DNA from: Thermomucor indicae-seudaticae
Taxonomy: Eukaryota; Mucoromycota; Mucoromycetes; Mucorales; Lichtheimiaceae
Length of the DNA stretch: 32,087 nucleotides
Reading direction: 5' to 3'
Assembly: GCA_000787465.1 (NCBI GenBank)
Contig: JSYX01000078.1
Span: forward strand, 1 to 32,087
Positions 19,392-31,134 of this stretch are shown piece after piece (position 1 is the first letter of the stretch; each line of letters begins with the position of its first letter). Position numbers and translations under genes: made by a program. The notes under the pieces were generated by a model that worked only from the letters and a program-made list of their open reading frames with translations, was not told where the DNA came from and did no database searches.

Positions 19392-22240
19392 TCAGCATCT
19401 TTCAAATATCTTGTACAAATCATTCAGGTTCGCCAACTGGACAACAAACTGTTGATCGGCCAAGCTACGAGGAGCCACAAACTGTGCTGACTTGACGCTC
19501 GGGAACAAGACATGCTCCACCTGCCAGAGATAAGCTTCATGGTCCTTGTCGTACTTGGCCCTTTCTTCCTCCAAAGAAGGTTCCAAGGGCGGCTCGGCGC
19601 TATACAGGATAGCCAGTTCCCGTGCTATATGGTCAATACGATTGCTTTCACTTTGCCAGTCAACCTGTATATTCAATGATTGTTAGTATTTAATCTATAT
19701 TACCATCATCATCTTTTATATACAAACCTCGGTTCCTAGTCGAAGAAAAAACAGTGGCAGCTTATCCAACGTTGGAACATATCGTTTCAAGAGCACAGGT
19801 AAGCTCGCCAGATGGCCCGTTTCAGTGATACGCATCGAAAAGTACTCGTTTAAAAGATCACGGTGTGATTGAATCGTTTCCAGGATTTTCTAGCACCCTC
19901 ATTATTTAGTTCCTTTCTTCCCCTGGACGAATGCCCAAAAGACAAACCATGGCCACTCGTTGCTTGTCCTGCAGCTGAGGCGGAAGTTCTCCTTTCTGCT
20001 CTTGAACTTCGAGTGCGACCACAATAAACTCTTCGATAGGCACCGGGTTCGATAGCTCCATCGTGCCAAATTCGCAGATTCCATTGATCACGACTTGATA
20101 AAACAGCTCTTCGCTATAAATAAACGATTGTAGATCAGACGGTATTGCTGCAAAGTTGGCAATCCTCTTACCTCAGTACAGCGTAATTGACCAGATAAAG
20201 ACTCGTTTCGTGTTGAATCAAAGCCAGGCTATCGTCGACGCAACCCACAAACGTGTGGTTATTTAGCACGCTACAGAGACCTAAAGCAAGTTATAAACAA
20301 TTCAAATCCCGCTGCGTACAGATAAAGACTTACCAGGATGGGCAGATTTTCGAATCGCATCCCGCAAAACAGCGACATGCCGTATCGTTGGTCTCGTTTC
20401 CTGCTGCATTCTTCAAAACGTAAATCATGCGAGAATCAGCCATGATAAAGATATCAAACTCACGATGCTTGTGTCGTGAATAATGGTCTTTCCGGTTCTT
20501 GTGATCTTGCTGGGACGGCAGGGCAAACAAACGAATCCAATGTTCGCATCTTGCTATCCGTTCGGACGTAGCTGTAATCATTTACTTTTCTTGTAATAGT
20601 AGACGATCCTATCATGCGCTGTTATCCACAAAGGCCTGATAATGGTTATTAACTAAAACTCACTTTTAATCTCCTCAACACTGGGTGCTCCAGGCAGCAG
20701 CGTCTACGGCATGATATGAATCTCAGTAGGACTAGACAGATGACTCTATATAATCGAACGCACCTGGGTATAAAAGGTTCGGGACTGGTTTGCGTTCTCC
20801 AAGAGTTCCTGAAACGCGTCTCCAACCGCATCCACGATTCGGTCTTCGTTTAACAGGTGGACCTGGAACGCGAACGTCAATGCAAATGATTGCGCGTTTT
20901 TGACAGAAACAAACCTCTCTTTTCGTCGGATGCACGTTCACATCCACGTTTCGCGGATCGATTTCAAGGCTGAGGTATACAAATGGATGCGATCCTCTTG
21001 GTAACAAGGACGAATACACGTTTTCGACCATTCTTTTGACTGCCGCGTTCTCAACCAACCGGTCTACATGTGTATAATGAGTGATATAGACGGGGGGAGT
21101 ACTAGAAATTAAGCCTTACTATTAATGAATAAAAGTAGCGTCATTTTCTTGACATGATAATTGGCGTTCGAAATCGCAGCCTTCATCTTCTTTATCGAAA
21201 GCTCTGGGAACTCTTTCTCGGCATGTAAAAGCTCTGTTGCGACCGACGAGCCATAGATTTGTCGAATGTTATCTGTAAGCGTTGAACCAGAGGATGTCTG
21301 TACATCGGCATGTGTTGCGCCTTGCTAATAATAACAAGCATGGGTATTTGGTGTCCAAAAAGGAGTTCATGGGCATCAAAGACTTTTACCTTGCGACAAG
21401 TAAAGCCAACCGATGGGTTATGTACCGCATACCGACTGACGACGTCGAGGATCCGGTTGTATTCCTCACCTGGAGATTTTAGAGCCTTTCGACGCGCGGG
21501 TACGTTATAAAACAAGTCTTCACACTAAAGACAAGTTGAGCCAAACAGGAGCTTTTCTCCATATCCCTAAGCGGCCCACTTGCCGTGATCTGAGTACCAC
21601 CGTTTCCTGCACACGGTTTCGGTTCGGCGCTCAGCCCGGGTCGTGGCGGTACAAGCTTGCCATCTGAATAACAAGCCCTATACGCGTCATTCAATTTCTC
21701 TTTTTTCTTCTTCACTTTTTCTGTCCAAAATAGATACCGAAAAGCACATTTGGAACCTGGCGTCTTGGTCGTGATCGTCACATGGGCCACATGCGAAATA
21801 CTAGCCAGCGCTTCACCGCGGAACCCAAATGTCGCGATACTCGAGAGATCCTCAAACTTGCTCAGTTTGCTGGTCGTGAACCGTTCACAAACGATGGGCA
21901 AATCTTCTCTCTACATATCGAGCGTTTTTTAAAAAGAAGGACCTTTAGCTGGGAAAGAGAGTAGCCAAGAACCTACGCGTATGCCGTGACCATTGTCTTG
22001 AATCTGAAGTAATTTCAGCCCGCCATCCTTGACAAAGATTTGGATTGTCGATGCACCGGCATCCAGCGAATTCTCAATCAATTCCTTGAGCGCATTCGCT
22101 GGTCTGTGAATGATCTACACCACACTATAAGGTACTGCCGCTGCATGAATCAATTATTTCGAGATAATAATATAAACCTCGCCTGCCGCGATCCGATTGA
22201 CTACGGTTTGATCGAGTCGTTTAATCGTCGGCACGGACAT
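19392..22240 (-). CDS. MLH1: DNA mismatch repair protein Mlh1
   Basis: Fifteen exons: 22240-22178, 22114-21977, 21910-21738, 21677-21584, 21524-21390, 21324-21120, 21063-20915, 20862-20764, 20703-20664, 20584-20464, 20410-20334, 20280-20172, 20113-19948, 19889-19728 and 19664-19392. Total 2004 nt, 667 aa, all phases closing. The N-terminal GHKL ATPase shows [41 protein letters not shown] and [15 protein letters not shown]. The transducer domain has [40 protein letters not shown] and KRE. A linker follows ([14 protein letters not shown]), then the C-terminal dimerisation domain ([54 protein letters not shown]) and the conserved end [14 protein letters not shown]. Mlh1 pairs with Pms1/PMS2 in the nucleus; the FERC end contributes to the endonuclease site. 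The intron at 21583-21525 is GC-AG. It is divergent from the phosphatase gene. Confidence 0.95.
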
Positions 22241-22603
22241 TGTTCGACCCAGAAAAATATGGTATTCGGAAACGGAATTCTCATAAACTCTCTGGACTGC
22301 TACCATGTTTCATCTTGGGTCTAAGATATGCCATGTTTCCTGCTGATATTGTAGACGGTCGACTGGCACGTAAAGCAAAACATCTAGATTTTTGCCTTGG
22401 CAATACACGTTTTGACCATGTTGCATTAAAAACCGGAATAAACATCATTCCGCGTTCTTTTATAGATGTCCATGTTTGACTTGATACTGTGCGACCGGAC
22501 ACTTCTGTAAAAGTTCTCGGGCAATAGCTATTTGATTGGATATAAAAGAGGCAGCCAGAATTTTTATATTCCTCTCCACAGTTTTTTCCACATTTCACAC
22601 CCA
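22241..22603. promoter_or_regulatory. Shared divergent promoter region of MLH1 and PP5
   Basis: These 363 bp separate the two start codons. On the plus strand, GATTGGATATAAAAGAGGC at about 22534-22552 combines an inverted CCAAT box with a TATA box (TATAAAAGAG at 22541-22550), about 60 nt before the PP5 ATG. No comparable TATA is obvious on the MLH1 side. The reading frames across it (22281-22643 minus, 22240-22479 plus) show no family features. Confidence 0.6.
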
Positions 22604-24671
22604 ATGACCGTGACAGAAGAAAATCGGCAAAAGGCCGAAGCAATCAAGGCCGAGGCCAACAAGTTATTTGCAGGTTTGTTCGCAGTCTGCTAAATTTCGG
22701 TGACGAATCCAGAAAGACTCATGACGCGTTAAAAAGAAAAACGGTTTCCCGAAGCCATTGAGAAATATACCGAAGCCATTAATCTTAACCCAGAAGTCGC
22801 TTCGTATTATACCAATCGCGCATTTTGTCATTTGAAGCTCGAATCCTACGGTTATGCTATTGCGTAAGGTTTGCCCCTCGTCGTTAGAACTTGTAATTCC
22901 TGCAAACGATACTGACACGCACACACACAAAGCGATGCAGAAGCTGCGCTCAAGATCGATCCAAACTTTACAAAGGCCAATTATCGACGCGCTTCGGCGT
23001 ATATGGCGCTCGGCAAGTTTAAAGAGGCCCTTAAAGATCTCAAAGTGGCAAGTTGTATGCACAAAAACCAAAGGAGGACAGTCAAATGATCTCCTTAATA
23101 ACAGGTCTCGAAACGCGCTCCCAATGACAAGGACGCCAAGGCGAAAATGGAAGAATGTACAAAGATCGTTAGACGCATCGAATTTGAAAAGGCTATCGAG
23201 GTAATGCTTGCTGTTGAGCTGGTAGCCAGCCAGGATCTGACTGAGGTTGATTGTTAGCATGATGATCGTACGCCCAGTGTAGCCGAGACCATTGACATTA
23301 ATAACATGAGTAAGTGGGAGAGAGGGAGAGTGCGACGCAATGGGTACAATATTGACTTTATTCCTAGCCGTCGAACCTACATATGATGGTCCGAGGATCG
23401 AGGACGAAACAATCACTGTAGACTTTGTCAAGCAAATGATTGAACGCTTCAAGAACCAGAAAAAGATACACAAAAAGTATGCCTTTATGGTAAGTTGATC
23501 CATCCAGTCTATATATCATCATGCACTCACTCAATGCGATGGTAAAGATCATTTTAGCAGTCCGGAAAATGATGCTCGAGGCTCCCTCACTCATTGACGT
23601 GAGCGTGCCAGAAGATGGTCTCTTGACTGTATGCGGTGACGTGCATGGTAAGAAGGATATTGTAATTTCAGAGCCTCGCACCTTTCTTTTGTGCTAAGAA
23701 AATGCACGCAAGGCCAATTTTATGACTTTATCCATATCTTTGAATTCAACGGGTATCCGGACGAAAAGCACGCGTACCTGTTCAACGGCGACTTTGTGGA
23801 CCGAGGCAGTTTCTCGGTCGAAGTCATCCTGACCCTCTTTGCTTTTAAATGGCTGTATCCAGACCGTCTGTACCTGGCTCGCGGTAATCACGAGACCGAC
23901 AACATGAACAAGGTCTACGGGTTTGAAGGCGAAGTCAAGGCCAAGTTTAGCGAGATGATGTTCAAGCTGTTCTCCGAGACTTTTGGTGTGCTTCCTTTGG
24001 CTCACGTGATCCAACACAAGATTCTGGTGGTGCATGGCGGTCTGTTCTCAGAGGATAACGTGACGCTGGACGATATTCGCAAGATTAATCGGTTCGCGCA
24101 ACGGCAACCAGGCACAGAAGGTCTGATGTGCGAACTCTTGTGGTCGGATCCTCAGCCCGAGCCCGGTCGAGGTCCGAGCAAGCGCGGTGTCGGTATTCAG
24201 TTTGGACCGGATGTGACCAAGAAGTTTTTGGAACATAATAACCTGGGTATGTTCCTTTATAAAGTAATTGTAGTTATGGTAGAGTATAACTGACTTGGAA
24301 TCATGATAGATATGCTGATTCGTAGCCATGAAGTCAAAGAAAACGGCTACGTGATTGAGCACGATGGCAAGTGTGTCACAGTGTTTTCGGCACCAAACTA
24401 CTGGTAAGGACCCGAGATTGGCTGAGTAGTACAACTGATAGGTAATAATAACTGTGACGTTCGCAGCGATACGGTTGGAAACAAGGGAGCCCTGATAAAT
24501 ATCACACCTGACATGAAGCTGGACTATGTCACATTTGAAGCTGTGGTAAGTTTATTTATAACTACTTGATTGTCATGGAGGTAACTTTATTCTTTTTCTT
24601 TGTGTTAGCCCCATCCTCAAGTTCGCCCAATGCAATATGCAAGCCAATTTAGTGGCTTGCTGGGCATGTAA
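22604..24671 (+). CDS. PPT1: Serine/threonine protein phosphatase 5 (TPR + PP2A-type catalytic domain)
   Basis: Eleven exons: 22604-22673, 22737-22863, 22933-23047, 23105-23200, 23258-23309, 23368-23489, 23548-23647, 23713-24246, 24310-24403, 24467-24545 and 24609-24671 (1452 nt, 483 aa). Three TPRs occupy about residues 5-115 ([52 protein letters not shown]) and bind the Hsp90 C-terminus in this family. The phosphatase domain has the metal and catalytic motifs [34 protein letters not shown] and [10 protein letters not shown], then SAPNYCD. The C-terminal helix ends [15 protein letters not shown]5/Ppt1 dephosphorylates Hsp90, co-chaperones and clients and is autoinhibited by its TPRs. The intron at 23048-23104 has a GC donor. 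The start at 22604 gives the expected short N-terminus before TPR1. Confidence 0.95.
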
Positions 24672-24824
24672 AAGTATCATCACTATTGCTAGAAAAAAGT
24701 CATTATTTTAGACAATTCTTTGTTTTCTGCATCATCTACAATGTAATAATTTTTAGTTTTGAAAAAGAGTATTGGTATCGTACTGTGGCATGTGTGGGGG
24801 GATATTACTGGGGAACAATGATTG

Positions 24825-25414
24825 TTATGCATCGTTCGTTGCAAGGGATATGGATGATGATTGGACGTGAACCATTTTAGGATATCGAAAGGCCATGAAC
24901 TGCTCTTGATCGTTGGTATCCATGCTGCTGTGTTTCCATTTGCGTAGTGATATACCGGAATCTCCTTTATGATGACATGATATGGCAACACTGCTGCTGC
25001 TGCTGGTGGTGTCCTTTGGGCGCCGCCGACGAATAAACGAAGAAAATATCCGCTGTAGAACCATCAACTTGTTCTTGCTCTTTGGCGGTTTATCGTCTTC
25101 GTCGTCTTCTTCTTTGATGACCCCGCCGTGGCTGCTATCAATTGGTAACCAAAGCTTTACTTCGTTCAATCGACGAGTTTCGAGTTCAGCTTGCAACTGA
25201 AGCAACTTGGATTGGGATTCTACAAACGCCTCTATACGCCGCTTCTTTTGTTCTTTTTCTGTCGGTACCTATTTATATTCACAGAAGTCAGTCGCCCGCC
25301 CCCTTTTTTTTCTGACTGGTCGGAAGAACCACTACTACTTGCAGTAGCTGTATGTTGGCGTAAATTGGCTTCTGTCAAAGGCAATAATAACCCATTCGGT
25401 TGATGGCGTATCAT
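24825..25414 (-). CDS. Small coiled-coil protein of unknown function
   Basis: Proposed two exons, 25414-25339 and 25258-24825 (510 nt, 169 aa), joined by an 80-nt intron (GTAGTAG donor, CGACAG acceptor). The N-terminus is MIRHQPNGLLLPLTEANLRQ. Exon 2 opens with a charged amphipathic helix, EQKKRRIEAFVESQSKLLQL then QAELETRRLNEVKLWLP, which is probably a coiled coil. It continues with an acidic run (KEEDDEDDKPPK), a basic patch (FIRRRRPKD) and a Ser-rich tail. No known domain is recognised. The intron is the weakest part: both flanking frames look coding, but the donor is not consensus. The gene converges on PP5. An ATG at 25429 would add five residues. Confidence 0.5.
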
Positions 25415-25431
25415 TTTTTTACTGTACAAGT

Positions 25432-25449
25432 ATGTGTGTGTGTGTGTGT
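25432..25449. repeat. (TG)n microsatellite
   Basis: Nine TG dinucleotides lie just upstream of the small coiled-coil gene. From about 25480 to 25560 follows a nearly pure GA-rich strand (AAAGAGAGAAGAAAAAGAAA type), that is, a pyrimidine tract on the coding strand of that gene, as is common in fungal promoters. Confidence 0.8.
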
Positions 25450-25604
25450 ATGATTAATATGAAACAATGATGATGCGGAGCAAAGAAAAAGAGAGAAGAA
25501 AAAGAAAAAGAATCAAGAAAAGGAGAAGAAAAAAGTTAAAGAGAGAAGGGGGCGGGCGGGTATGTGTATACGCTAACAGTTAAATTTTACACACAAGGTT
25601 ATTG

Positions 25605-26683
25605 CTAGTAGATGGCTTCCATATCAGCCATGGCGGCAGCCTCCTGCTCTCGCTTGATCCTTCTTTCCACGAGATCGTCGTTATAACTGCTTTTTCTAAC
25701 GTATCGTTTCAGCAGATAACCTATTGCGGCAATACTCAGACCGGTCAAAGCGACGCCGGCTTGGATGACGGGCATCAGTATTCTGCGATGAACAACACAC
25801 ACTTTGACAGTTGTTACCTAAGGTTTTCCAGATGGTTTCCCACCGGATGGCTTCAATCTCCGTGCGCATATCACCGAGCATCACGGTCAGATGGTTATTG
25901 AGTTCCTGGATCCGCATGTCGACCCCTTGCTGGACCTCGCGGGTCTCGTTCTTGCGGTTATTCATCTCGAGCGCGACCTCGTTCTTGAGCATCGCCAGGC
26001 CTTCGTTGACCTCCTGTTTCAGCGCCTCGACTTCGCGTGTCATCATGACCGCCTCCGCCTGCAGTAACTGGCTGTCGTTTCGTCTCAGAATCTGCACCTC
26101 CGTCCGTAGCTCGGAAAGGGCGGCCTTGTATAGATACGACTCCTGATTTTTTTTAATCATTGTCCTTTCTCCCCCTCCCTCACAGAATACAATAACTCAC
26201 GTTTTCTAGGTCTGAACGTAACAGCCATCGCTCCCGGACTGCAGCTGCACTGAATTATAACCGCCCCTCAATATGAAAAATATGTATATATCTCCCATGA
26301 ACTATCTCTCACCTTCCTCTCAATTTGTACTTTATACCGCTCATCAAGACCTGTGCCTGACGTCTGGTAAACCCCTGTTGCTCCAGTGTGGTCATCATTT
26401 GATACGTGTCGAAATAATGTGCTTGATACGTCTTTCTCTGCTTTTCGACGCTGCGTTGCTCGTCTTCTTGTTGCTCATTCTCTACTTTGCTGAAAAATGA
26501 GGATTCCTTGTCGCTCGCATTGGACGATGATTCGGGCTGATTCATTTTAAGGTCTTGTACAGGCCGCGTAGGAAATGGTCCAGGGAATGGCCTGGACGAT
26601 TCCTCACTGGATATAGACCGTGCAAATAATACTAATCGTGGGCGACGCCATTTTGCCTGATTCCTTGAAAATGCTCGAAACAT
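25605..26683 (-). CDS. FMP32: Mitochondrial CCDC90/FMP32/MCUR1-family protein (DUF1640)
   Basis: Four exons: 26683-26313, 26249-26201, 26142-25818 and 25759-25605 (900 nt, 299 aa). The N-terminus MFRAFSRNQAKWRRPRLVLF is basic and lacks acidic residues, as a mitochondrial targeting peptide should; an ATG at 26719 would add 12 residues ahead of it. Family marks are YFDTYQMMTTLEQQGFTRRQ then AQVLMSGIKYKL, SELRTEVQILRRNDSQLLQA, REVEALKQEVNEGLAMLKNE, NNRKNETREVQQGVDMRIQE and RTEIEAIRWE. A single membrane helix, AGVALTGLSIAAIGYLLKRY, lies near the C-terminus, followed by a charged tail. Family members are inner-membrane coiled-coil proteins linked to calcium-uniporter scaffolding or respiratory-chain assembly; the exact role in fungi is unsettled. 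Spacing to the upstream IQ gene is 284 bp. Confidence 0.88.
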
Positions 26684-26967
26684 ACAGTATTTGTAAAGTT
26701 CACGGCCCTGCCCTGCCACAAGGGCGGGCGGGGAGAAACGCCCGGGTATTGTATTAGCCGAGATCAGAAGGCAGAAAAATGCGATTACGAGATTAAGTTA
26801 AAGTAATTAATTTTTGGAAAGGGGGTAAGAAGGGGGGAGGAGGTTCTAGAATGCTACTACAGGTCATACTCTATTTAGAGCGAGAAGGGTTCATATAAGT
26901 TAAAAGGTAGAGGACATATACGTAGTATCAGTGCGTAGAATGAAGGTATAGAAGAGAGAGAGAAAAC

Positions 26968-29056
26968 TTATTTGCTGCGAACATTGGAAAGCCGAGTAGC
27001 CGGTCGCTTCACGTCTGCTCGACTACTTGCTCTCGAAACCGTGGTAGGGGTACCAGCGCGAGAGGCAGGCGTCATGGTCCGACGCACACTGGGCTTTGCA
27101 AGGGCGGTGAAGGGGCGAGAAGAGGTGCTGCTTTTCACGGTGGAGCTGGCACGTGTGACACTTGTTTTGCTTGGCTTTGCCTTTGCAGGAGGAACTTCTG
27201 CTTGGGTCTTGCTCGCAACAGTAGAAGAACGTCCCTTGAGTTGTGCTATCTCTGACACAGCATCATCAAGCTGTTGTTTCATCTTGAGCTTTTCTTCTTC
27301 ATCTTGCTGCCTGGCCAACTTCAGTTCGTGCATTTGCTCCAGCACTTGAGCCATCATGGACTCCAGCTCTCTGCGCTTATTCGCTTCCCGCTCAAGTTGG
27401 GCTTCCAGAGGCTCCAAATAAGCTTGTATGTCTTCAATCTTGCGTTCGTACGCTTGTCTCATGTTCGTTTCCTGTTCTACCCGTTCATACAGCACCCGTT
27501 GCTGCTGGTCCACAAGCACCGTCATGTCTTCCATAGCTTTCTCGAACGCAACGCGCATCGCGGTTTCTTCTCGCAGCTGATACTCTAGCTGATCTACCCG
27601 TTCTCGAACCCGGTTCATCTGCTGTCGGTGAACATTGCCACACAGCCGCACAATGTCCACCATCAGTCTATGCTTCGTCTTTAGACTACTTCCTGTAGAA
27701 GCTTGTTGTTGCTGCGTCTTTCGGAATCGATAGCCTCGCCATGCAGCTTGGATCTTGACTGCTGCGGCCGTCCGGAGCATGTCTTCGTTCACGAGTCGTG
27801 CTTGTTCCTTTTCCGAAAGCGGCAGAAACACCGAGGCCGATTCAATAGGCAACTCTTTCTCATCGTCTAGCTCGTCATCATATCCCTCGTCACTTCCGGC
27901 CCACATTGGACTGCTGCGCCGGATCACAGTCATCCTCGTCTTGCGCAACCGAATCAGTACCACGCGCGAGTCGCTGGTCATCTCGCTATCGTCGTCCCGG
28001 CTGCTGTCGTCCTTGTGACTATATAACTCAGATTCGCTGTAGAACACCGGCAGATCAACTGCGGCCTCCGAATCCAGTCGGTTCAAGAAGCGATGTCCTA
28101 CGAAAGAAAGGAGTGAGTCTTTCTCTAGCATTTTGCGCACTGTTCATCTATACATACCTTGTGTGTCATATCTCGAAAACGGACGGTCGTCATGATTGAC
28201 AGAAAGAAATGAAGAAGGAGCAACACCCTGTTGCAGTTCCTGTGCCAGTCTGCATTGGGTCACGGTGGCTGCTGAATCACAAGACTGCTCTCTGGCGCGT
28301 TGCTCGTTCAAACTCATCACGCTCTCAGCCGCACTGCTGTAGTGACGTCCAACTTGGGCCGGGAGCTGCAACGGAGACAACTGACTGTCTTCGACCAAGC
28401 ATTCCTCTTCTTCTTTCACGTCACACCAATTGTTGTTGTCCTGAGAACATCGACTGGTCATATTGGTCCGGCCAATCACCGAATCGAAAAGCTGTCCCAT
28501 GTCGTGTTGGAGTGGGCCCTGAAAGAAGTCCTCGACGTCGCTTTCTTCGCAGAACCGAATGGATGAAAAGGCTGAGGTTGAGCCGGTGGTGAATGACGAC
28601 TCGTCAAAGAAGGAATCTTCGTCATCGTCGTTGTAAAACTGCGCAAGCGCTTGCAGACGTGACTTTGGAGGAAACTCGTACTGGTATTGTTCGGGTTCCA
28701 GATTCTGCGGCACGTCAATGGGCTCATCAAGGAGATCGTCCTCATCCACGTCATTGTAGCATGACTGTTTCCAGAATTTGCCAAGACGGGTAGTGTGACA
28801 GGTGTTTATATAACAGACAGAAAAGAAACAGAGACAAAAGGACAAGAGGTGAGTACTGAGGAAAAACCAGGGGACAGGAGCCGAACCAATTGGAATGGGC
28901 TGTGCCCTTTTTGTGCAACCAGCGCCCTCCATTCGGCCACGTTTGTTTTATTGTTTGGATACGTACCTGATCAGGTGGATAAACATTCATCATTGATTTG
29001 TCGAGTGACGAGGCACGACGAAGCATAATAGGAGCTGCATTAAAATCGTCCATCAT
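26968..29056 (-). CDS. IQ-motif and coiled-coil protein, possible calmodulin-binding cytoskeletal factor
   Basis: Three exons: 29056-28967, 28764-28158 and 28097-26968 (1827 nt, 608 aa). The first intron is long for this locus (202 nt); the second is 60 nt. The N-terminal third is acidic and low in structure (DVDEDDLLDEPIDVP, FYNDDDEDSFFDESSF). A single IQ motif, AAAVKIQAAWRGYRFRK, follows near residue 370. Then comes a long coiled coil (VRERVDQLEYQLREETAMRV, QAYERKIEDIQAYLEPLEAQ, EEEKLKMKQQLDDAVSEIAQ) and a basic Ser/Thr/Pro/Arg tail (SVRRTMTPASRAGTPTTVSR) with many SR-type sites, typical of microtubule-binding or phospho-regulated tails. I do not recognise a named family; calmodulin binding and a cytoskeletal role are inferences. 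Upstream, 29190-29460 is pyrimidine-rich on the coding strand. Confidence 0.8.
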
Positions 29057-29106
29057 GTTGTATAATTTTGTTGATGGTATGTGTTTCTATTGGATGAAGA
29101 TAATAA

Positions 29107-29123
29107 CGATGATGATGATGATG
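29107..29123. repeat. (GAT)n microsatellite
   Basis: Five to six GAT units lie about 50 bp upstream of the start codon of the IQ gene, in its leader or promoter. Confidence 0.75.
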
Positions 29124-29189
29124 GATGTTTGCTATTATGGTTGCTGGTGATAGTATGTGAGGGTCGGTTGGCCGTTCGTTCTTGTTAAA

Positions 29190-30600
29190 TTAATCTATTA
29201 TACGTAGGGCGGGCGGATAAGAAGACGTACACTGGGATAGGGGCGAGGGGAGGATATACGGCGCAAGCCCGACGACGACGAGGGATTGTGAAATTGAAAA
29301 GGAACGGTTGGGGGCGGGTTGGTTGGTGAAAAGAAAAGAAAAAAAGAGTCAAGCTGTAAAAGCTTTTTGGTCGTCGAACTTTTTTGTTGTTTTTTTCTCG
29401 TCTAGAAGCTGTGGCGAAGGGAAGAAGAAGAAGAAAAAAAAAAGAAGAAACTCTTTTTGCGTCAACGGTCGCTGTGCTTATAATGTGCTGGGTATCAAAA
29501 AAGATGACGACGCAAGGAACGTGCAATAAGTATGAAAAAGGAGAAGCAGGGCAAAAAGCAGTAAAAGACCGAGAAGTCTTTTGCTCTATTTATATGGGAA
29601 TCGTTACACCCGTTTGATCACGGCATCCCTACACCACCAGACAAACGCGCCGCGGGTTCATGGAAACCAACTGCATGAACTGAAACAAAAAGACATTCCT
29701 GGTTATAATCTCAGCGACTAACTACTACTACTACTACTACTACCATCTCTCAGGCATTGCTTTCGATATCATATTAATCAGTATTCATATGGGAGAAAGA
29801 GAGACAGAGTGATAAAATCCGTGGTGTTATAATTGTCTCATCGAGATTGCATATTTTCAGTCAGAAGGGGGGCACCCATTCCATTGTTCCCTTTTTCGTC
29901 ATACGCTATCCCACATATACTAGTTCAATTAGTTTACATTTCTAACCCATCCCTTCCAGATAATTAACCTATCAAGTATCTTGACAAAGCAGGCTTAGGG
30001 TCTTATCTGGATGATTAGTGGCGCTGACAATAAGGACTCTCTCTCTCGAGTAATACAAAACTTATTGTGCCACACACTGGAGGACTGACGTCTTTCTTTG
30101 CTAAATAGTCCAACTATTAAGAATTTAGCGTTGATCAAACTAAGGCTTGATGCATGCAATTCATGTAACGAGGCCAAAAAAGAAAGAAGGATAACATGTT
30201 TGTTGCTGCTATTATTATTGGGCGCCAATGTACATATGAATGTAAAAAAAATTTCTTCCGCTTCCGGGATCACCTCTCGAGGAGTCCGGTAAAGGGAAAT
30301 GCCGCTACCCACGTGGTTTTCGGAATTATGGCTCCACAGCCCGCCAAAAAAAAGAAGGTTTCACCTTTGATGACCCGATTCGCCTTTGTGTAGCGTTACA
30401 TTGTACTTTCATCCACAATATTACTTTGGTATTGTTATATATTAGCCGTGTTAGGTAGAAGAGTGGGGGATATAGGAATGACGTTCATCTGTTACCTAGG
30501 CGATAAATTATTCGCGGGGTTTCGATGATGGATATTGCACACGGCAACGGCATCCGAAGGGGTGGGGGTGGATAATTCCTGAAACATTTTTCATGCATGT
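29190..30600. other. Gene-free stretch upstream of the IQ gene
   Basis: Up to about 29470 the sequence is GA/GAA-rich on the plus strand, and the reading frame at 29185-29526 is only the translation of that tract. From 29630 to 30600 I see AT-rich spacer, an (ACT)n microsatellite and no reading frame with family features. No tRNA cloverleaf was recognised. Confidence 0.6.
29720..29743. repeat. (ACT)n microsatellite
   Basis: Seven consecutive ACT/CTA triplets lie in intergenic DNA. Confidence 0.8.
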
Positions 30601-30606
30601 GCATCA

Positions 30607-31134
30607 GAATCGGGGACCCTTTTGTATCTCACTGCAAGAATTGACATGCAATTTGAAACATGCACTGAGCTTTTTGTCTTGTGAATTGTTGCATTGTGCG
30701 CCAAGGATGGGATGGGCGCTATCCATGCCTTCTGACGATCCGTCGATCATGTACGCCAAAGAATCAGGAGTTTGTTGCTGGTTAATCGCTTATCCCGGTT
30801 GCAAAAGTTCCCCGGATTTTGGATATTGGGCCTTGCTTCCAAAATTCTCGAACTATCGGCTCGGATGCCGAAGCACCCGCACTGTATCCATTTGTCTTTC
30901 AGTCTCAGCTTGCCACGGTCCCTGCATCTGTCGGTTGTACTGAATCTTCTTGAAGCGTTCCTGTACCGCGGAAAGACTTGCGGTGAAAGTCGTGTCGTAT
31001 CGGCATCGCTCCGGATGGGGGATCGCCTTGACATGCCTTGCGTTGGACAATACGCCGAACCTTATCTCGTGCGCAGGATATCTCTCCAATCGGATTCTGG
31101 CTGTATACGGCAAAATACTGGATGAAGCCGACAC
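30607..31134 (-). pseudogene. Decayed coding trace of unknown family
   Basis: One minus-strand frame reads through about 530 nt with only two internal stops (at about 30857 and 30790). Segments include EIRFGVLSNARHVKAIPHPE, LSAVQERFKKIQYNRQMQGP, FENFGSKAQYPKSGELLQPG and GSSEGMDSAHPILGAQCNNS. Composition and length suggest an eroded gene, but no motif is recognised and no splice sites remove the stops convincingly. The opposite-strand and other-frame readings here look random. Confidence 0.3.

Noticed and set aside
22664..23503. A 279-codon minus-strand open frame
   Set aside because: It lies antisense over PP5 exons and introns; the plus strand has clear TPR and linker coding with matching splice sites.
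23694..24035. A 113-codon minus-strand frame
   Set aside because: It is antisense to the large catalytic exon of PP5 and has no motif of its own.
27274..27588. Plus-strand frame rich in Leu, Phe and His
   Set aside because: It is the complement of the heptad-rich coiled coil of the IQ protein.
29185..29526. A 113-codon minus-strand frame rich in Phe and Arg
   Set aside because: It is only the translation of a long pyrimidine-rich tract in the IQ gene's upstream region; no homology features.
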